64,000 nucleotides of DNA from Mycobacterium sp. EPa45 (lineage in GTDB: Bacteria; Actinomycetota; Actinomycetes; Mycobacteriales; Mycobacteriaceae), in contig NZ_CP011773.1 in the NCBI RefSeq assembly GCF_001021385.1, positions 1,488,001 to 1,552,000 on the forward strand, given 5' to 3'. The notes under the pieces were generated by a model. It was not told the origin of the DNA. It searched no databases and saw only the letters and a program-made list of their open reading frames with translations. Within the stretch, counting starts at the first letter, position 1; every line of letters begins with the position of its first letter. Below, piece after piece: positions 18,495-27,471 of this stretch. Made by a program: the position numbers and the translations under genes.

Positions 18495-19183
18495 GTGTGC
18501 AGCGTAGGACTTTCGCCGTAGGCCCGCGCAATGTCTTCCGAGCCGGCCCAACCGGAATACGTCGGTCGCTGCGGCCAGCCGTCGGGGGAGTCCTGCCATT
18601 CCTCCTGCCGGCCCCAGGGCAGTAGGTCGATGAGCGCGAATGAGTGACTGAGTTGCTCGGTGCCGCGACCATTGGTGTGCCACGTGCGGTAGACGGTGTC
18701 GCCGTCGCGCATAAAGACGTTGACGCCGAACCCGTCGCCCGGGGCGGCGTCGACATCGGCGCCGAACGAGCTGCCCGCCGACGAGTACCAGTCCATGGCA
18801 TTGCCGACCTTGGCTTTGTAGGCCAGGGCTTCGTCGATCGGCCCGTTCGTGACGATCACGAAGCGGGCGTCGTAGTTGTCCAGAAACTCCAGCCGGGTGA
18901 ACTGTGAGGTGAACCCGGTGCAGCCCGGGCACTGCCACTCCGCGCCGTCGGTCCACATGTGGTTGTAGACGATCAGCTGTGCGCGCCCGTCGAACACCTC
19001 GGCCAGGCAGACCGGACCTTGGGCCCCGGTCAAGACATAGTTCGGCATCTCGACCATCGGTAGGCGCCGGCGTTGTGCGGCGATCGCGTCGAGTTCGCGG
19101 GTGGCGGCCTTCTCGCGCACGCGCAGCTCGTCGAGTGCGGCGCGCCAAGTCTGCTGATCGACCACCGGAGGCAGGGCGGACAT
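18491..19183 (-). CDS. DUF899 thioredoxin-like protein
   Basis: The 230-residue protein belongs to the DUF899 family, predicted to have a thioredoxin-like fold. Visible marks are LAEVFDGRAQLIVYNHMW, a CPGCTGF pair of cysteines near residue 86 and DVYRTWHT-type C-terminal motifs (here DTVYRTWHTNGRG). AAAGGAG precedes the ATG by about 7 nt. Its stop overlaps the GTG of the VIT1 transporter gene. The function is not established; a redox or metal-linked role beside a metal transporter is inference only. Confidence 0.85.
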   Translation of the reverse strand: MSALPPVVDQQTWRAALDELRVREKAATRELDAIAAQRRRLPMVEMPNYVLTGAQGPVCLAEVFDGRAQLIVYNHMWTDGAEWQCPGCTGFTSQFTRLEFLDNYDARFVIVTNGPIDEALAYKAKVGNAMDWYSSAGSSFGADVDAAPGDGFGVNVFMRDGDTVYRTWHTNGRGTEQLSHSFALIDLLPWGRQEEWQDSPDGWPQRPTYSGWAGSEDIARAYGESPTLHT

Positions 19184-19254
19184 GGGGACTCCTTTGTGTC
19201 GGGTTACTTCACAAAGGGTTGACTCGCCCCGCCCCCGATAGTCATCGCGTTCGG

Positions 19255-20088
19255 TCAGCCCCGCTTACTGCGGGCCCCGCCGCTCTTGGTGCCGGTCTTG
19301 GCTGACGTGGCTTTCTTTGCGCTCGCCGAAGCGGCCGACGGGGCCTTCGACCGGTCCCGCGCCGAGCCCGCCACCCCAGATGCTCGCGGACTCGCCGTGG
19401 TCGCGGCCGCCGTGGGCTGCGACGTTGCCGCGCCTGCCTTCTTGAACGGCAGGACGATGGTCGGTGGCGTGGTGTAAAGGGCCTGAGTCAGCAGGTTTCG
19501 GACGACGATCGGAAGGCCGATCGGACCGTAGATGCCGAGCAGTCCGACCTCGTTGTTGAGGATGACGTCGAGGAACGCTGCCGGTGCTTCGAACACACCC
19601 ACCAGCGGGTTGGCGCTGCCGGTGAAGGTGTTGATGGCGGACTGGACGGCGGCGATCGGTAACTGAAGTTGAGCGGCGATGATCGGCGGGAGCGCGTTGA
19701 CTACCGTTGAACCGACGCTGATTACGCCGGTGAGGTGTGCGCTGATCTCCGCAGGGATCGAAGCACCCTGGCCGGTGAACAATTGGGCGGCGTAGATCAG
19801 CTGATTCAGCACCAGCTGGGTCACGACCGGAGCCAGCGGAATGGTGGGGCTCGGCAACGGAACGTTGTTGTTGACGCCGAATGCTGTCGCGGCGAGCTGA
19901 ATTACGTTGGCTACCGTGTTGTTTGCCAGATCTGACCATGCGTCGGTGAGCTGGACTGCTTCAGCGGAAATTCGTGAGGGGGCGACGGCCATCTCGTGCG
20001 GCGTCGCGATCACGGGCGACAGGGCCAGGGCCCCAGCGGTGGTCATGGTTGCAACCGCGAGCAGCGAGCGACGGGCGGCATGTTCCAT
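19255..20088 (-). CDS. Exported mycobacterial protein of unknown function with Ala/Ser/Lys-rich tail
   Basis: The 277-residue protein starts with a signal peptide: RR near residue 6, a hydrophobic run and an ATPHEMA-type cleavage region near residue 30. A hydrophobic helical core (about 40-205) has repeated Pro-Ile-Val-rich segments like the C-terminal halves of PE/PPE proteins, but no PE or PPE domain is present. The last 65 residues are Ala/Ser/Thr/Lys-rich and basic, probably disordered. AAGGAG lies 9 nt before the ATG. I do not recognise a characterised relative. It has its own transcription unit between DUF899 and the RNA polymerase motor gene. Confidence 0.8.
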   Translation of the reverse strand: MEHAARRSLLAVATMTTAGALALSPVIATPHEMAVAPSRISAEAVQLTDAWSDLANNTVANVIQLAATAFGVNNNVPLPSPTIPLAPVVTQLVLNQLIYAAQLFTGQGASIPAEISAHLTGVISVGSTVVNALPPIIAAQLQLPIAAVQSAINTFTGSANPLVGVFEAPAAFLDVILNNEVGLLGIYGPIGLPIVVRNLLTQALYTTPPTIVLPFKKAGAATSQPTAAATTASPRASGVAGSARDRSKAPSAASASAKKATSAKTGTKSGGARSKRG

Positions 20089-20241
20089 CGAAGAGTGCTC
20101 CTTCGTAGTGCGGTGCCGACGAGGCCTCGTCGACTTCTCTTCCCCGACCGGGAATCCGCTGTGGTCAGCATTCCAGGAGGGCCCGAGCAGCGCATGATAA
20201 TTTGCTGAATCTGCAGCTGCATTCCCAAGTGCGAAAGCTCG

Positions 20242-22446
20242 TCAACTGTCGTAGTCGGCGAGACCGCTCAGGACCGCGGGCAGCGGGCGTTGATGTAACA
20301 CGCCCAGCCGCTGGGTGGCGCGAGTGAGTGCAACGTAAAGCTCGGCAGCACCGCGCGGCCCGTCGGCGAGGATGCGGTCCGGTTCCACCACCAGCACCGC
20401 GTCGAACTCGAGACCCTTGGTCTCCGACGGCGCGACCGCGCCCGGAACACCCGGGGGCCCGATCACGACGCTGGTGCCCTCGCGGGCGGCTTCGTCCGTC
20501 ACGAACTCTTCGATCGCGGCCGACAGGCGGTCCGCGGTGACCCGCCGAGACCAAGGGCGGATTCCGCACGCGCGCACCGACTCCGGCGCCGGGACGCCGG
20601 GCGCGAACTCGGCGAGCAGCGCGGCGGCGACGGTCATGATCTCGGCGGGCGTGCGGTAGTTCACCGACAATGACCGATAGACCCACCGGCCGGGTGCGTA
20701 CGGCTCGAGCATCTGCGCCCAGCTTGTCGCCCCGGCCATCGAGCGGCGCTGGGCGAGGTCGCCGACGACGGTGAACGACCGGCTCGGGCAGCGACGCATC
20801 AGCACCCGCCAGTCCATCTCGGAGAGTTCCTGCGCCTCGTCGACCACGACGTGTCGGTAGGTCCAGTCGCGGTCGGCGGCGGCGCGCTCGGCCAGATCGC
20901 GGTAGTCGCGCTCGATGAAGCGTTCGGCGAGGTCCTCGGCGTCGATCAAGTCCTGCGCGAGCAGATGGTCCTCGTCGTCCATCAGGTCCTCGCGTGCGAT
21001 CATGTTGTCCAACACGCCTGCTGCATAGCGTGTTTCGGCCTTGCGCTCCTGTTCAGCGGTATCGTCCGCGGCCTGATGCGGACCCAGCAGGTCGACCAGT
21101 TCGTCGAGCAGTGGAACGTCCGACACGGTCCAGGCGTCGCCGGCTTCCCGCCATAGCGCCGAGTCGGCGCCGGCGGCGCGCAACCGTTCGGGCGACGTGT
21201 ACAGCGTCGCCAATACGTCCTCCGGCGTCAGGATCGGCCAGAGTTCGTCCAGGGCGGCGACGAACCGGTCGTTGTCGTCGAGCTCGGCGAGCAGATCCGC
21301 GCGCACCTTCTCCCAGGCCTCGCGATTGTCGCGGGTCAGCCAGCCGCGACCGATGCGGGCAATCGCCCGCTCGGTGAGGACGTAGGTGACGATCTCCTTG
21401 AATACCGCACGGGCCGTGTTGTGCGGCAGCCCGCTTGCGCGTGCCTCGTCGATCGCCCACTGGGCGGTGTCGGCGGCTATCTGCATCGTGACGTCCGCCA
21501 GCGGGATCTCCAGGACCTGTTCGGGCAGCCGTTGGCGGTCGGCGATGGCAGCGGCGAGTACATCCAGCATCGCGCGAGAACCTTTGAGGCGGGCGACTTC
21601 TGGGGTGTCTTCGGCGTCGACATGCAATCCGGGAACCAGATCACCGACCGTCACGAACACCACCTCCGACTCGCCGAGCGACGGCAGCACGCGGCCGATG
21701 TGGTTCATGAACGCCTGGTTGGGGCCGACGACCAGCACCCCGTGCCGCTCGATTCGCGCCCGTTGGGTGTAGAGGAGGTACGCGACGCGATGCAGCGCCA
21801 CCACGGTCTTGCCGGTGCCGGGTCCGCCCTCGATGACCAGGACGCCCGGATGATCGAGCCGGATGATCTCGTCCTGCTCGGCCTGGATCGTCGCCACGAT
21901 GTCGCGCATGCCTTCAGCGCGGGGAGCGTTGACCGCAGCGAGCAGGGCCGCATCACTGCTGAACGGACTGTCGTCCCCGGCGTCGGGATCCGGGCGACCG
22001 AAGACCTCATCGGTGAAATCAAGCAGCCGCCGGCCAAGGGATTGGAACTGGCGGCGCCGACGCATGCCCTCCGGGCTGGCGCCGGTGGCGACGTAGAACG
22101 CACGCGCGGCCGGTGCCCGCCAGTCGAGCAGCAGGGGTTCGTGGTCGTTGTCCTCGTCGAAGATGCCGATACGACCGACGTAGAGCCGCTCGCCCGAATG
22201 AGCGTCCAGCCGTCCGAAACACAGCCCATGGTCGGCCACGTCCAATCGTGCCGCCGACCGGGCAAGGGCACGCACCTCGGCGTCGCGGGCGACCAGAGTT
22301 CCGCCATCTTGCATGTCGATCGGGCCGCCGAGCGCGGCGCGGTACTGGGCCTTGACCCGCGCGCGCTTGGCGTCGAGCCGGTCATAGAGCCCGGCCAGGT
22401 AGTCCCGTTCGGACTCCAGCTCACGGTCGTGCGCCTGTGTCGTCAT
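20242..22446 (-). CDS. helD: HelD/HelR-type RNA polymerase-recycling motor ATPase
   Basis: The 734-residue protein is a UvrD-like superfamily 1 ATPase. It has Walker A GGPGTGKTVVALHRVAYLLY (about residues 206-225), Walker B VVVDEAQELSEMDW (about 547), motif VNYRTPAEI and a late LYVALTRATQRLGVLH motif. The N-terminal charged coiled region (ELESERDYLAGLYDRLD) is the arm that inserts into the RNA polymerase secondary channel in M. smegmatis HelD. Such proteins free stalled polymerase, and the M. abscessus relative HelR gives rifamycin tolerance. The ATG at 22446 is chosen because GAGGGG precedes it and it aligns with HelD; an earlier ATG at 22470 is possible. It is divergent from dnaE2. Confidence 0.88.
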   Translation of the reverse strand: MTTQAHDRELESERDYLAGLYDRLDAKRARVKAQYRAALGGPIDMQDGGTLVARDAEVRALARSAARLDVADHGLCFGRLDAHSGERLYVGRIGIFDEDNDHEPLLLDWRAPAARAFYVATGASPEGMRRRRQFQSLGRRLLDFTDEVFGRPDPDAGDDSPFSSDAALLAAVNAPRAEGMRDIVATIQAEQDEIIRLDHPGVLVIEGGPGTGKTVVALHRVAYLLYTQRARIERHGVLVVGPNQAFMNHIGRVLPSLGESEVVFVTVGDLVPGLHVDAEDTPEVARLKGSRAMLDVLAAAIADRQRLPEQVLEIPLADVTMQIAADTAQWAIDEARASGLPHNTARAVFKEIVTYVLTERAIARIGRGWLTRDNREAWEKVRADLLAELDDNDRFVAALDELWPILTPEDVLATLYTSPERLRAAGADSALWREAGDAWTVSDVPLLDELVDLLGPHQAADDTAEQERKAETRYAAGVLDNMIAREDLMDDEDHLLAQDLIDAEDLAERFIERDYRDLAERAAADRDWTYRHVVVDEAQELSEMDWRVLMRRCPSRSFTVVGDLAQRRSMAGATSWAQMLEPYAPGRWVYRSLSVNYRTPAEIMTVAAALLAEFAPGVPAPESVRACGIRPWSRRVTADRLSAAIEEFVTDEAAREGTSVVIGPPGVPGAVAPSETKGLEFDAVLVVEPDRILADGPRGAAELYVALTRATQRLGVLHQRPLPAVLSGLADYDS

Positions 22447-22478
22447 ACCCCTCGTTCCCATCGACTCCATCCTTGTCT

Positions 22479-22500
22479 ACTTTTCCCGGCGACTTTTCCC
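22479..22500. repeat. Two direct copies of ACTTTTCCC in the helD-dnaE2 gap
   Basis: ACTTTTCCC occurs at 22479-22487 and again at 22492-22500, a 13-bp period, just upstream of helD (read as GGGAAAAGT on its strand). It may be a regulator site or part of the helD promoter. No known motif was recognised. Confidence 0.45.
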
Positions 22501-22513
22501 AGCGCCCGATCCG

Positions 22514-22529
22514 TAGAACACATGTTCGA
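22514..22529. promoter_or_regulatory. LexA (SOS) box of dnaE2
   Basis: TAGAAC-ACAT-GTTCGA differs at one base from the consensus TCGAAC-N4-GTTCGA. It lies directly before the presumed -10 of dnaE2, so bound LexA would occlude the promoter. It is also 68 nt from the helD start, so an effect on helD is possible. Confidence 0.9.
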
Positions 22530-22535
22530 TAAGCT
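22530..22535 (+). promoter_or_regulatory. -10 element of dnaE2 (leaderless)
   Basis: TAAGCT (TANNNT) abuts the LexA box and lies 6 nt before the GTG start at 22542, as expected for a leaderless, LexA-repressed gene. Confidence 0.6.
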
Positions 22536-22541
22536 GTACCG

Positions 22542-25500
22542 GTGAGCTGGTTCAACGGGCCGCCGAGCTGGGGCGAGATGGAGCGGGTGCTCAACGGCAA
22601 GCCGCGCCGGCCAGGCTTGTCGCTCGGGGAGCCGCACGCCGACGGCGGGGACAGCCCGGCGTGGTCGCGCCGTCGGGAACCCTACGAGCCGATCGGCGAC
22701 CGTACGCAGCGGTCGGCCGTGCCTTACGCCGAGCTGCATGCGCATTCGGCCTACAGCTTCCTCGATGGGGCCAGCACTCCAGAGGAACTGGTCGAGGAGG
22801 CGTCGCGGCTGGACCTGCGCGCCATTGCGCTGACCGACCACGACGGGCTCTACGGTGTGGTGCGCTTCGCCGAGGCTGCCAAGGAACTCGACATGCGCAC
22901 CGTATTCGGTGCCGAACTCTCGTTGAGCAATACTGCCCGCACCGAGGTGCCCGACCCGCCGGGCCCGCACCTGCTGGTGTTGGCTCGTGGCCCGGAGGGC
23001 TACCGCCGGCTGTCGCGTCAGCTGTCCGCCGCGCATCTGGCCGGCGGCGAGAAGGGCAAGCCCCGCTATGACTACGACTCACTCACCGAGGCCGCAGGCG
23101 GGCATTGGCACATTCTCACCGGTTGTCGAAAAGGGCATGTCCGGCAGGCACTTTCACAGGGTGGTCCGGAGGCGGCGGCCGCGGCCCTGGCCGACCTGGT
23201 GGATCGATTCGGCCGGGACCGGGTCAGCATCGAGATCAGCAGCCATGGCGATCCGTTCGACGACGAGCGCAATGCCGCGCTGGCCGCACTGGCTCCACGG
23301 TTCGGAGTCGGGGTCGTCGCCACCACCGGAGCCCACTTCGCCGAGCCGGGCCGCGGTCGGCTGGCCATGGCCATGGGCGCGATCCGGGCGCGCCAGTCCC
23401 TGGATGAGGCGGCCGGTTGGCTGGCCCCGCTGGGTGGCTCACACCTGCGGTCCGGTGACGAGATGGCTCGGCTGTTCGCGCAGTACCCCGAATCTGTCAG
23501 CGCCGCAGCCTATCTCGGTGAGCAGTGCGCATTCGAGCTGGCACTGATCGCGCCGCAACTGCCCCCGTTCGACGTGCCGGACGGGCACACCGAGGACAGC
23601 TGGCTGCGTGAACTGGTGATGGTCGGTGCCGCCCGGCGCTACGGGCCGCGCGCCGGTGCGCCGGAGGCTTACGCCCAGCTCGAGCGCGAGCTCGAGGTCA
23701 TCGCCACCTTGAAGTTCCCGGGCTACTTCCTGGTGGTTCATGACATCACGCGGTTCTGCCGGGAGAACGACATCCTGTGCCAGGGGCGGGGTTCGGCGGC
23801 CAACTCCGCGGTGTGCTACGCGCTCGGTGTTACCGCCGTCGACCCGATCGCCAACGAATTGCTCTTCGAACGGTTCCTGTCCCCGGCCCGTGACGGGCCA
23901 CCCGATATCGACATCGACATCGAATCGGACCTGCGGGAGAAGGCCATCCAGTACGTCTACGACCGGTACGGACGCGACTACGCCGCACAGGTCGCCAACG
24001 TCATCACCTACCGTGGCAAGAGTGCCGTGCGCGACATGGCTCGTGCCCTCGGGTTCTCGCAGGGCCAGCAGGACGCCTGGAGCAAGCAGATCAGCCACTG
24101 GCACTCCGGTGCCGACTCACCTGACATCGAGGACATCCCCGAGCCGGTGGTCGACCTGGCGGTCCAGATCAAGAACCTGCCGAGGCACATGGGCATCCAT
24201 TCCGGTGGCATGGTGATCTGTGACCGCCCGATCGCCGACGTGTGCCCGGTGGAGTGGGCGCGCATGGAGAATCGTAGCGTGCTGCAGTGGGATAAAGACG
24301 ACTGTGCCGCAATCGGATTGGTGAAGTTCGACATGCTCGGCCTCGGCATGCTTTCAGCGCTGCATTACTGCATAGATCTGGTGGCCGAACACAAGGGCAT
24401 CGAGGTCGACCTGGCACGCCTGGACCTGTCCGATCCCGCGGTCTACGAGATGTTGCAGAAGGCGGATTCGGTCGGGGTGTTCCAGGTGGAGTCGCGCGCC
24501 CAAATGGCCACGCTTCCACGGCTGAAGCCGCGGGTGTTCTACGACCTGGTGGTGGAGGTGGCGCTGATCCGCCCCGGACCTATCCAGGGTGGCTCGGTGC
24601 ATCCCTACATCAAGCGGCGCAACGGCCTGGAGGAGGTCACCTACGACCACCCGTCGATGGAACCGGCGCTGCGAAAGACATTGGGTGTGCCGTTGTTCCA
24701 GGAGCAACTGATGCAGCTGGCGGTGGACTGCGCGGGTTTCTCGGCCGCGGAGGCCGACCAGCTGCGCCGGGCCATGGGCTCCAAGCGTTCCACCGAGAAG
24801 ATGCGGCGGCTCCGTGACCGGTTCTACGCCGGGATGGCCGAGCGTCACGGCATCACCGGCGAGATTGCCGACCGGATCTACGACAAACTCGAAGCGTTCG
24901 CCAATTTCGGTTTCCCGGAGAGTCATTCGCTGAGCTTCGCCTCGCTGGTGTACTACTCCTCGTGGTTCAAGCTGTACCACCCGGCGGCGTTCTGCGCCGC
25001 GCTGCTGCGCGCTCAGCCGATGGGCTTCTACTCGCCGCAGTCGCTGGTTGCCGACGCCCGCAGGCACGGGGTCACCGTGCACGGACCCGACATCAACGCC
25101 AGCCTGGCGCACCCCACCCTGGAGAACACCGGGATGGAGGTTCGGCTGGGATTGGCCACCGTGCGGCACATCGGTGACGAACTGGCTCAACGCATCGTCG
25201 ACGAGCGTGAGGCCGGCGGCCGGTATGCCTCGCTACTGGATCTGACTGGACGCGTGCAGCTTTCGGTGCCACAGACCGAGGCGCTGGCCACCGCGGGGGC
25301 ATTGGGCTGCTTCTCGGTCACTCGCCGGGAGGGACTATGGGCGGCCGGTGCGGCAGCGACCCAGCGTCCCGACCGGTTGCCCGGCGTCGGCTCGTCGTCG
25401 CACGTGCCGGCGTTACCCGGCATGACCGAGGTGGAGTTGGCCGCCTCCGACGTGTGGGCCACCGGCATTTCGCCGGACAGCTATCCGACTCAGTTCCTGC

Positions 25501-25835
25501 GCGAAGACCTCGATGCGTTGGGAGTGGTTCCTGCCGATCGGTTGTTGGACGTGCCCGACGGCAGCCGGGTGCTGATCGCCGGGGCGGTGACGCACCGCCA
25601 ACGGCCGGCCACCGCCCAGGGCGTGACGTTCATGAACATCGAGGACGAGACCGGCATGGTCAATGTGCTGTGCACGCCGGGGGTTTGGAACCGGCATCGC
25701 AAACTGGCTCAGACCGCGGCGGCGCTGCTGATTCGCGGACAGGTGCAGAACGCCACCGGGGCGGTGACCGTGGTGGCCGAGCGGATGGGCCGCATCACGA
25801 TGAAGGTCGGCTCGCGCTCGCGGGATTTCCGGTGA
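22542..25835 (+). CDS. dnaE2: Error-prone DNA polymerase III alpha subunit DnaE2
   Basis: The 1097-residue protein is a C-family polymerase. The N-terminal PHP domain begins with AELHAHSAYSFLDGAS (about residues 64-79). The palm contains PPDIDIDIESD (about 450) with catalytic aspartates, preceded by GRGSAANSAVCYALGVT. The C-terminal OB domain is near VLIAGAVTHRQRP. It lacks the long tau-binding C-terminus of replicative DnaE1, which fits DnaE2. It performs damage-induced mutagenic synthesis with ImuA'/ImuB, encoded 14 kb upstream in the same window and also behind a LexA box. It starts with GTG and is likely leaderless. It ends 1 nt before the convergent HNH gene. Confidence 0.96.
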   Translation: MSWFNGPPSWGEMERVLNGKPRRPGLSLGEPHADGGDSPAWSRRREPYEPIGDRTQRSAVPYAELHAHSAYSFLDGASTPEELVEEASRLDLRAIALTDHDGLYGVVRFAEAAKELDMRTVFGAELSLSNTARTEVPDPPGPHLLVLARGPEGYRRLSRQLSAAHLAGGEKGKPRYDYDSLTEAAGGHWHILTGCRKGHVRQALSQGGPEAAAAALADLVDRFGRDRVSIEISSHGDPFDDERNAALAALAPRFGVGVVATTGAHFAEPGRGRLAMAMGAIRARQSLDEAAGWLAPLGGSHLRSGDEMARLFAQYPESVSAAAYLGEQCAFELALIAPQLPPFDVPDGHTEDSWLRELVMVGAARRYGPRAGAPEAYAQLERELEVIATLKFPGYFLVVHDITRFCRENDILCQGRGSAANSAVCYALGVTAVDPIANELLFERFLSPARDGPPDIDIDIESDLREKAIQYVYDRYGRDYAAQVANVITYRGKSAVRDMARALGFSQGQQDAWSKQISHWHSGADSPDIEDIPEPVVDLAVQIKNLPRHMGIHSGGMVICDRPIADVCPVEWARMENRSVLQWDKDDCAAIGLVKFDMLGLGMLSALHYCIDLVAEHKGIEVDLARLDLSDPAVYEMLQKADSVGVFQVESRAQMATLPRLKPRVFYDLVVEVALIRPGPIQGGSVHPYIKRRNGLEEVTYDHPSMEPALRKTLGVPLFQEQLMQLAVDCAGFSAAEADQLRRAMGSKRSTEKMRRLRDRFYAGMAERHGITGEIADRIYDKLEAFANFGFPESHSLSFASLVYYSSWFKLYHPAAFCAALLRAQPMGFYSPQSLVADARRHGVTVHGPDINASLAHPTLENTGMEVRLGLATVRHIGDELAQRIVDEREAGGRYASLLDLTGRVQLSVPQTEALATAGALGCFSVTRREGLWAAGAAATQRPDRLPGVGSSSHVPALPGMTEVELAASDVWATGISPDSYPTQFLREDLDALGVVPADRLLDVPDGSRVLIAGAVTHRQRPATAQGVTFMNIEDETGMVNVLCTPGVWNRHRKLAQTAAALLIRGQVQNATGAVTVVAERMGRITMKVGSRSRDFR

Positions 25836-25836
25836 G

Positions 25837-27132
25837 CTAGTCCTTTTCGTCGTCTTTGGGTAGCAGGCGTTCGGGGTGGTGGTAGTCGTTGGTGCCGCCG
25901 ATGAGCGGAACATCGGGCGGCGGCATCCAGTGGGTTTGGCCGTTGGGGAGTTGCTGGGTGGTCCAGCCGTCGTTTTCGACCAGCAGGTTGTCGCATTTGC
26001 ACGCCAGCGTGAGGTCGTCGATGTCGGTACTGCCGCCATGCTTCCAGTCCTTGGCAGCGTGGTGGACCTGGCTGTTGTAGCCGTTGACCGTGCAACCTGG
26101 CGCGGTGCAGCCGCGGTACTTGGCCAGCAACATGATTCGTTGGTCCGCCGAGGCCAACCGCTTGCTGCGGCCGAGCCATAGCGACTGCCCGGTGGCGCCG
26201 TCGAACACCGCCAGGTAGTGGTTGGCGGGGGTCGCCATCCGGATCAGGTCGGTGATCGGGATCAAGGTGCCGCCGGCGGTGACCGCGTGGCCGGCGCCGG
26301 CTTGTAGTTCCTGCAAGGTGGTGGTGACGATCATGGTCACCGGAAGACCATTGTGCTGACCGAGTTTCGGATCTCCCAACCGACCGCGCACCAAGTCCGC
26401 CAGCGCATCATGTTGGCGTTGCGCGTGACTACGCAGATCGGGCTCTTCACTGTCGGGGTTGGGTGCGGCGAATTTCGCCAACCACGCGTCCAGCATCGCC
26501 CGCAGCTCGGGGTCGGCCACCAACTTCCCGACGCTCATGCCATCGGCGCGCTGACCACCGCACCACAGGAACCCGCGCTTACGGGCTCGGTCCTCCTCAG
26601 AAAAATTGCCATCGGGGTTGAGGTGGGTGGCCAGCCGGTCGGCGACCTTTTCAAGCTGATCGGGCCGCATGGTCTGCGCATGCTCGGCGAGCGTGCGTTC
26701 GGCCTTCTCGATCTCTGCAGGGCTGACATGATCGGGTAGCTCACGAAAGAACTTCTGAATGACCCGCACATGCTCCCCGTCGAGATGGCCGGCCTCCCAG
26801 GCTTTCCCCGTCGCAGGCAACAGCGGCTGCAACTGCTCGCCGGTCAACGTTGTGCGAGGCGTCAACTGTTCGGCATCGCGGACCCGGCGCTTGGCGGTGG
26901 CACGGCTGATCCGAAGCGCGTCTGCCAGCACGATCGCGATCGGCGGACAGCCCTCGTAGCGCTCCAAATGGGTGATCTGATCGTGTGATACCGCGACCTG
27001 GCGGCGCACCGCACGTTCCAGCCGCTCCATTGCCGCGAACCGCTCCGGCGCGGGCAATTCCTCGATATCAGCGGCGCCCAACAATTCGACCGCGGCGTCC
27101 AGCGCATCCAACGCCATCGTGATCGAACTCAT
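25837..27132 (-). CDS. DUF222 / HNH endonuclease domain protein (13E12 repeat family)
   Basis: The 431-residue protein has an N-terminal DUF222 domain (about residues 10-300) and a C-terminal HNH nuclease motif: CTAPGC, then VHHAAKDWKHGGSTDIDDL and CDNLLV (about 345-395), with paired His and the closing Asn. The family is the 13E12 repeat family of mycobacteria; REP13E12 copies serve as phiRv1 attachment sites in M. tuberculosis and several carry LexA boxes (established knowledge, from memory). The enzymatic role is unproven. Here the start codon lies inside a perfect LexA box, and a TATTGT hexamer 6 nt upstream suggests a leaderless SOS-induced transcript. A second ATG at 27117 is possible. 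Confidence 0.9.
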   Translation of the reverse strand: MSSITMALDALDAAVELLGAADIEELPAPERFAAMERLERAVRRQVAVSHDQITHLERYEGCPPIAIVLADALRISRATAKRRVRDAEQLTPRTTLTGEQLQPLLPATGKAWEAGHLDGEHVRVIQKFFRELPDHVSPAEIEKAERTLAEHAQTMRPDQLEKVADRLATHLNPDGNFSEEDRARKRGFLWCGGQRADGMSVGKLVADPELRAMLDAWLAKFAAPNPDSEEPDLRSHAQRQHDALADLVRGRLGDPKLGQHNGLPVTMIVTTTLQELQAGAGHAVTAGGTLIPITDLIRMATPANHYLAVFDGATGQSLWLGRSKRLASADQRIMLLAKYRGCTAPGCTVNGYNSQVHHAAKDWKHGGSTDIDDLTLACKCDNLLVENDGWTTQQLPNGQTHWMPPPDVPLIGGTNDYHHPERLLPKDDEKD

Positions 27133-27138
27133 GTTCGA
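27123..27138. promoter_or_regulatory. Perfect LexA (SOS) box over the HNH gene start codon
   Basis: TCGAAC-TCAT-GTTCGA matches the mycobacterial consensus exactly in both arms. The ATG of the HNH gene (27132-27130, minus strand) lies in the 4-nt spacer, so the repressor would sit on the transcription and translation start. Confidence 0.9.
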
Positions 27139-27144
27139 ACAATA
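27139..27144 (-). promoter_or_regulatory. -10 element of the HNH gene (leaderless)
   Basis: TATTGT on the minus strand, 6 nt before the ATG at 27132; the upstream arm of the LexA box fills those 6 nt. Confidence 0.55.
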
Positions 27145-27471
27145 TCTCGCCCGCCCGACAAAAACTTACGCCGAAATCAATCTGTGGACGAAGTCGAATC
27201 TGTGGAAAGCGTTGCGCCGCTAGATCGCGAAGGCAATCGGCAGCGTCAACGGACCACGGATGGCGGGGTATCGCGCAGGTGGGTGTGCCGGCCAGGGCGG
27301 GCTGCCGCGAATGGAGGTGCCGGAGGGCCGAGGCGATTTCCATTAGGGGGCCAGCGCCGCTCCTAAGCAGTAGTGGGCGCCGTACCCTAACGACAATGCG
27401 GCGCGGCCGGGGCGAAAATCGTTGGGCTGCTTGGCCAGCCGGATTCGGGCGGGGTAGCTAGCGTGCCGGCA
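27145..27471. other. Non-coding stretch upstream of the HNH gene
   Basis: This 327-nt gap lies between the start of the HNH gene and the end of the PPOX gene, both on the minus strand. It should hold HNH upstream promoter sequence and the PPOX transcript end. No convincing gene, RNA or strong terminator hairpin was found; the short open frames here have no family features. Confidence 0.5.

Noticed and set aside
17769..19148. 459-residue frame that would fuse an Arg-rich N-terminus to the VIT1 protein
   Set aside because: The first 218 codons are the wrong-frame reading of the DUF899 gene; the transporter starts at the GTG at 18494.
22447..22541. Rifamycin-associated element upstream of the HelD-type gene
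   Set aside because: No long inverted repeat of that kind is seen; the only palindrome is the LexA box.
25837..27132. Prophage attachment site in the 13E12-type gene
   Set aside because: REP13E12 is a known phiRv1 target, but no integrase, phage gene or duplicated core sequence is visible here.
27145..27471. Small plus-strand frames (60 residues) in the gap
   Set aside because: No ribosome-binding site or family resemblance; composition is like random GC-rich sequence.
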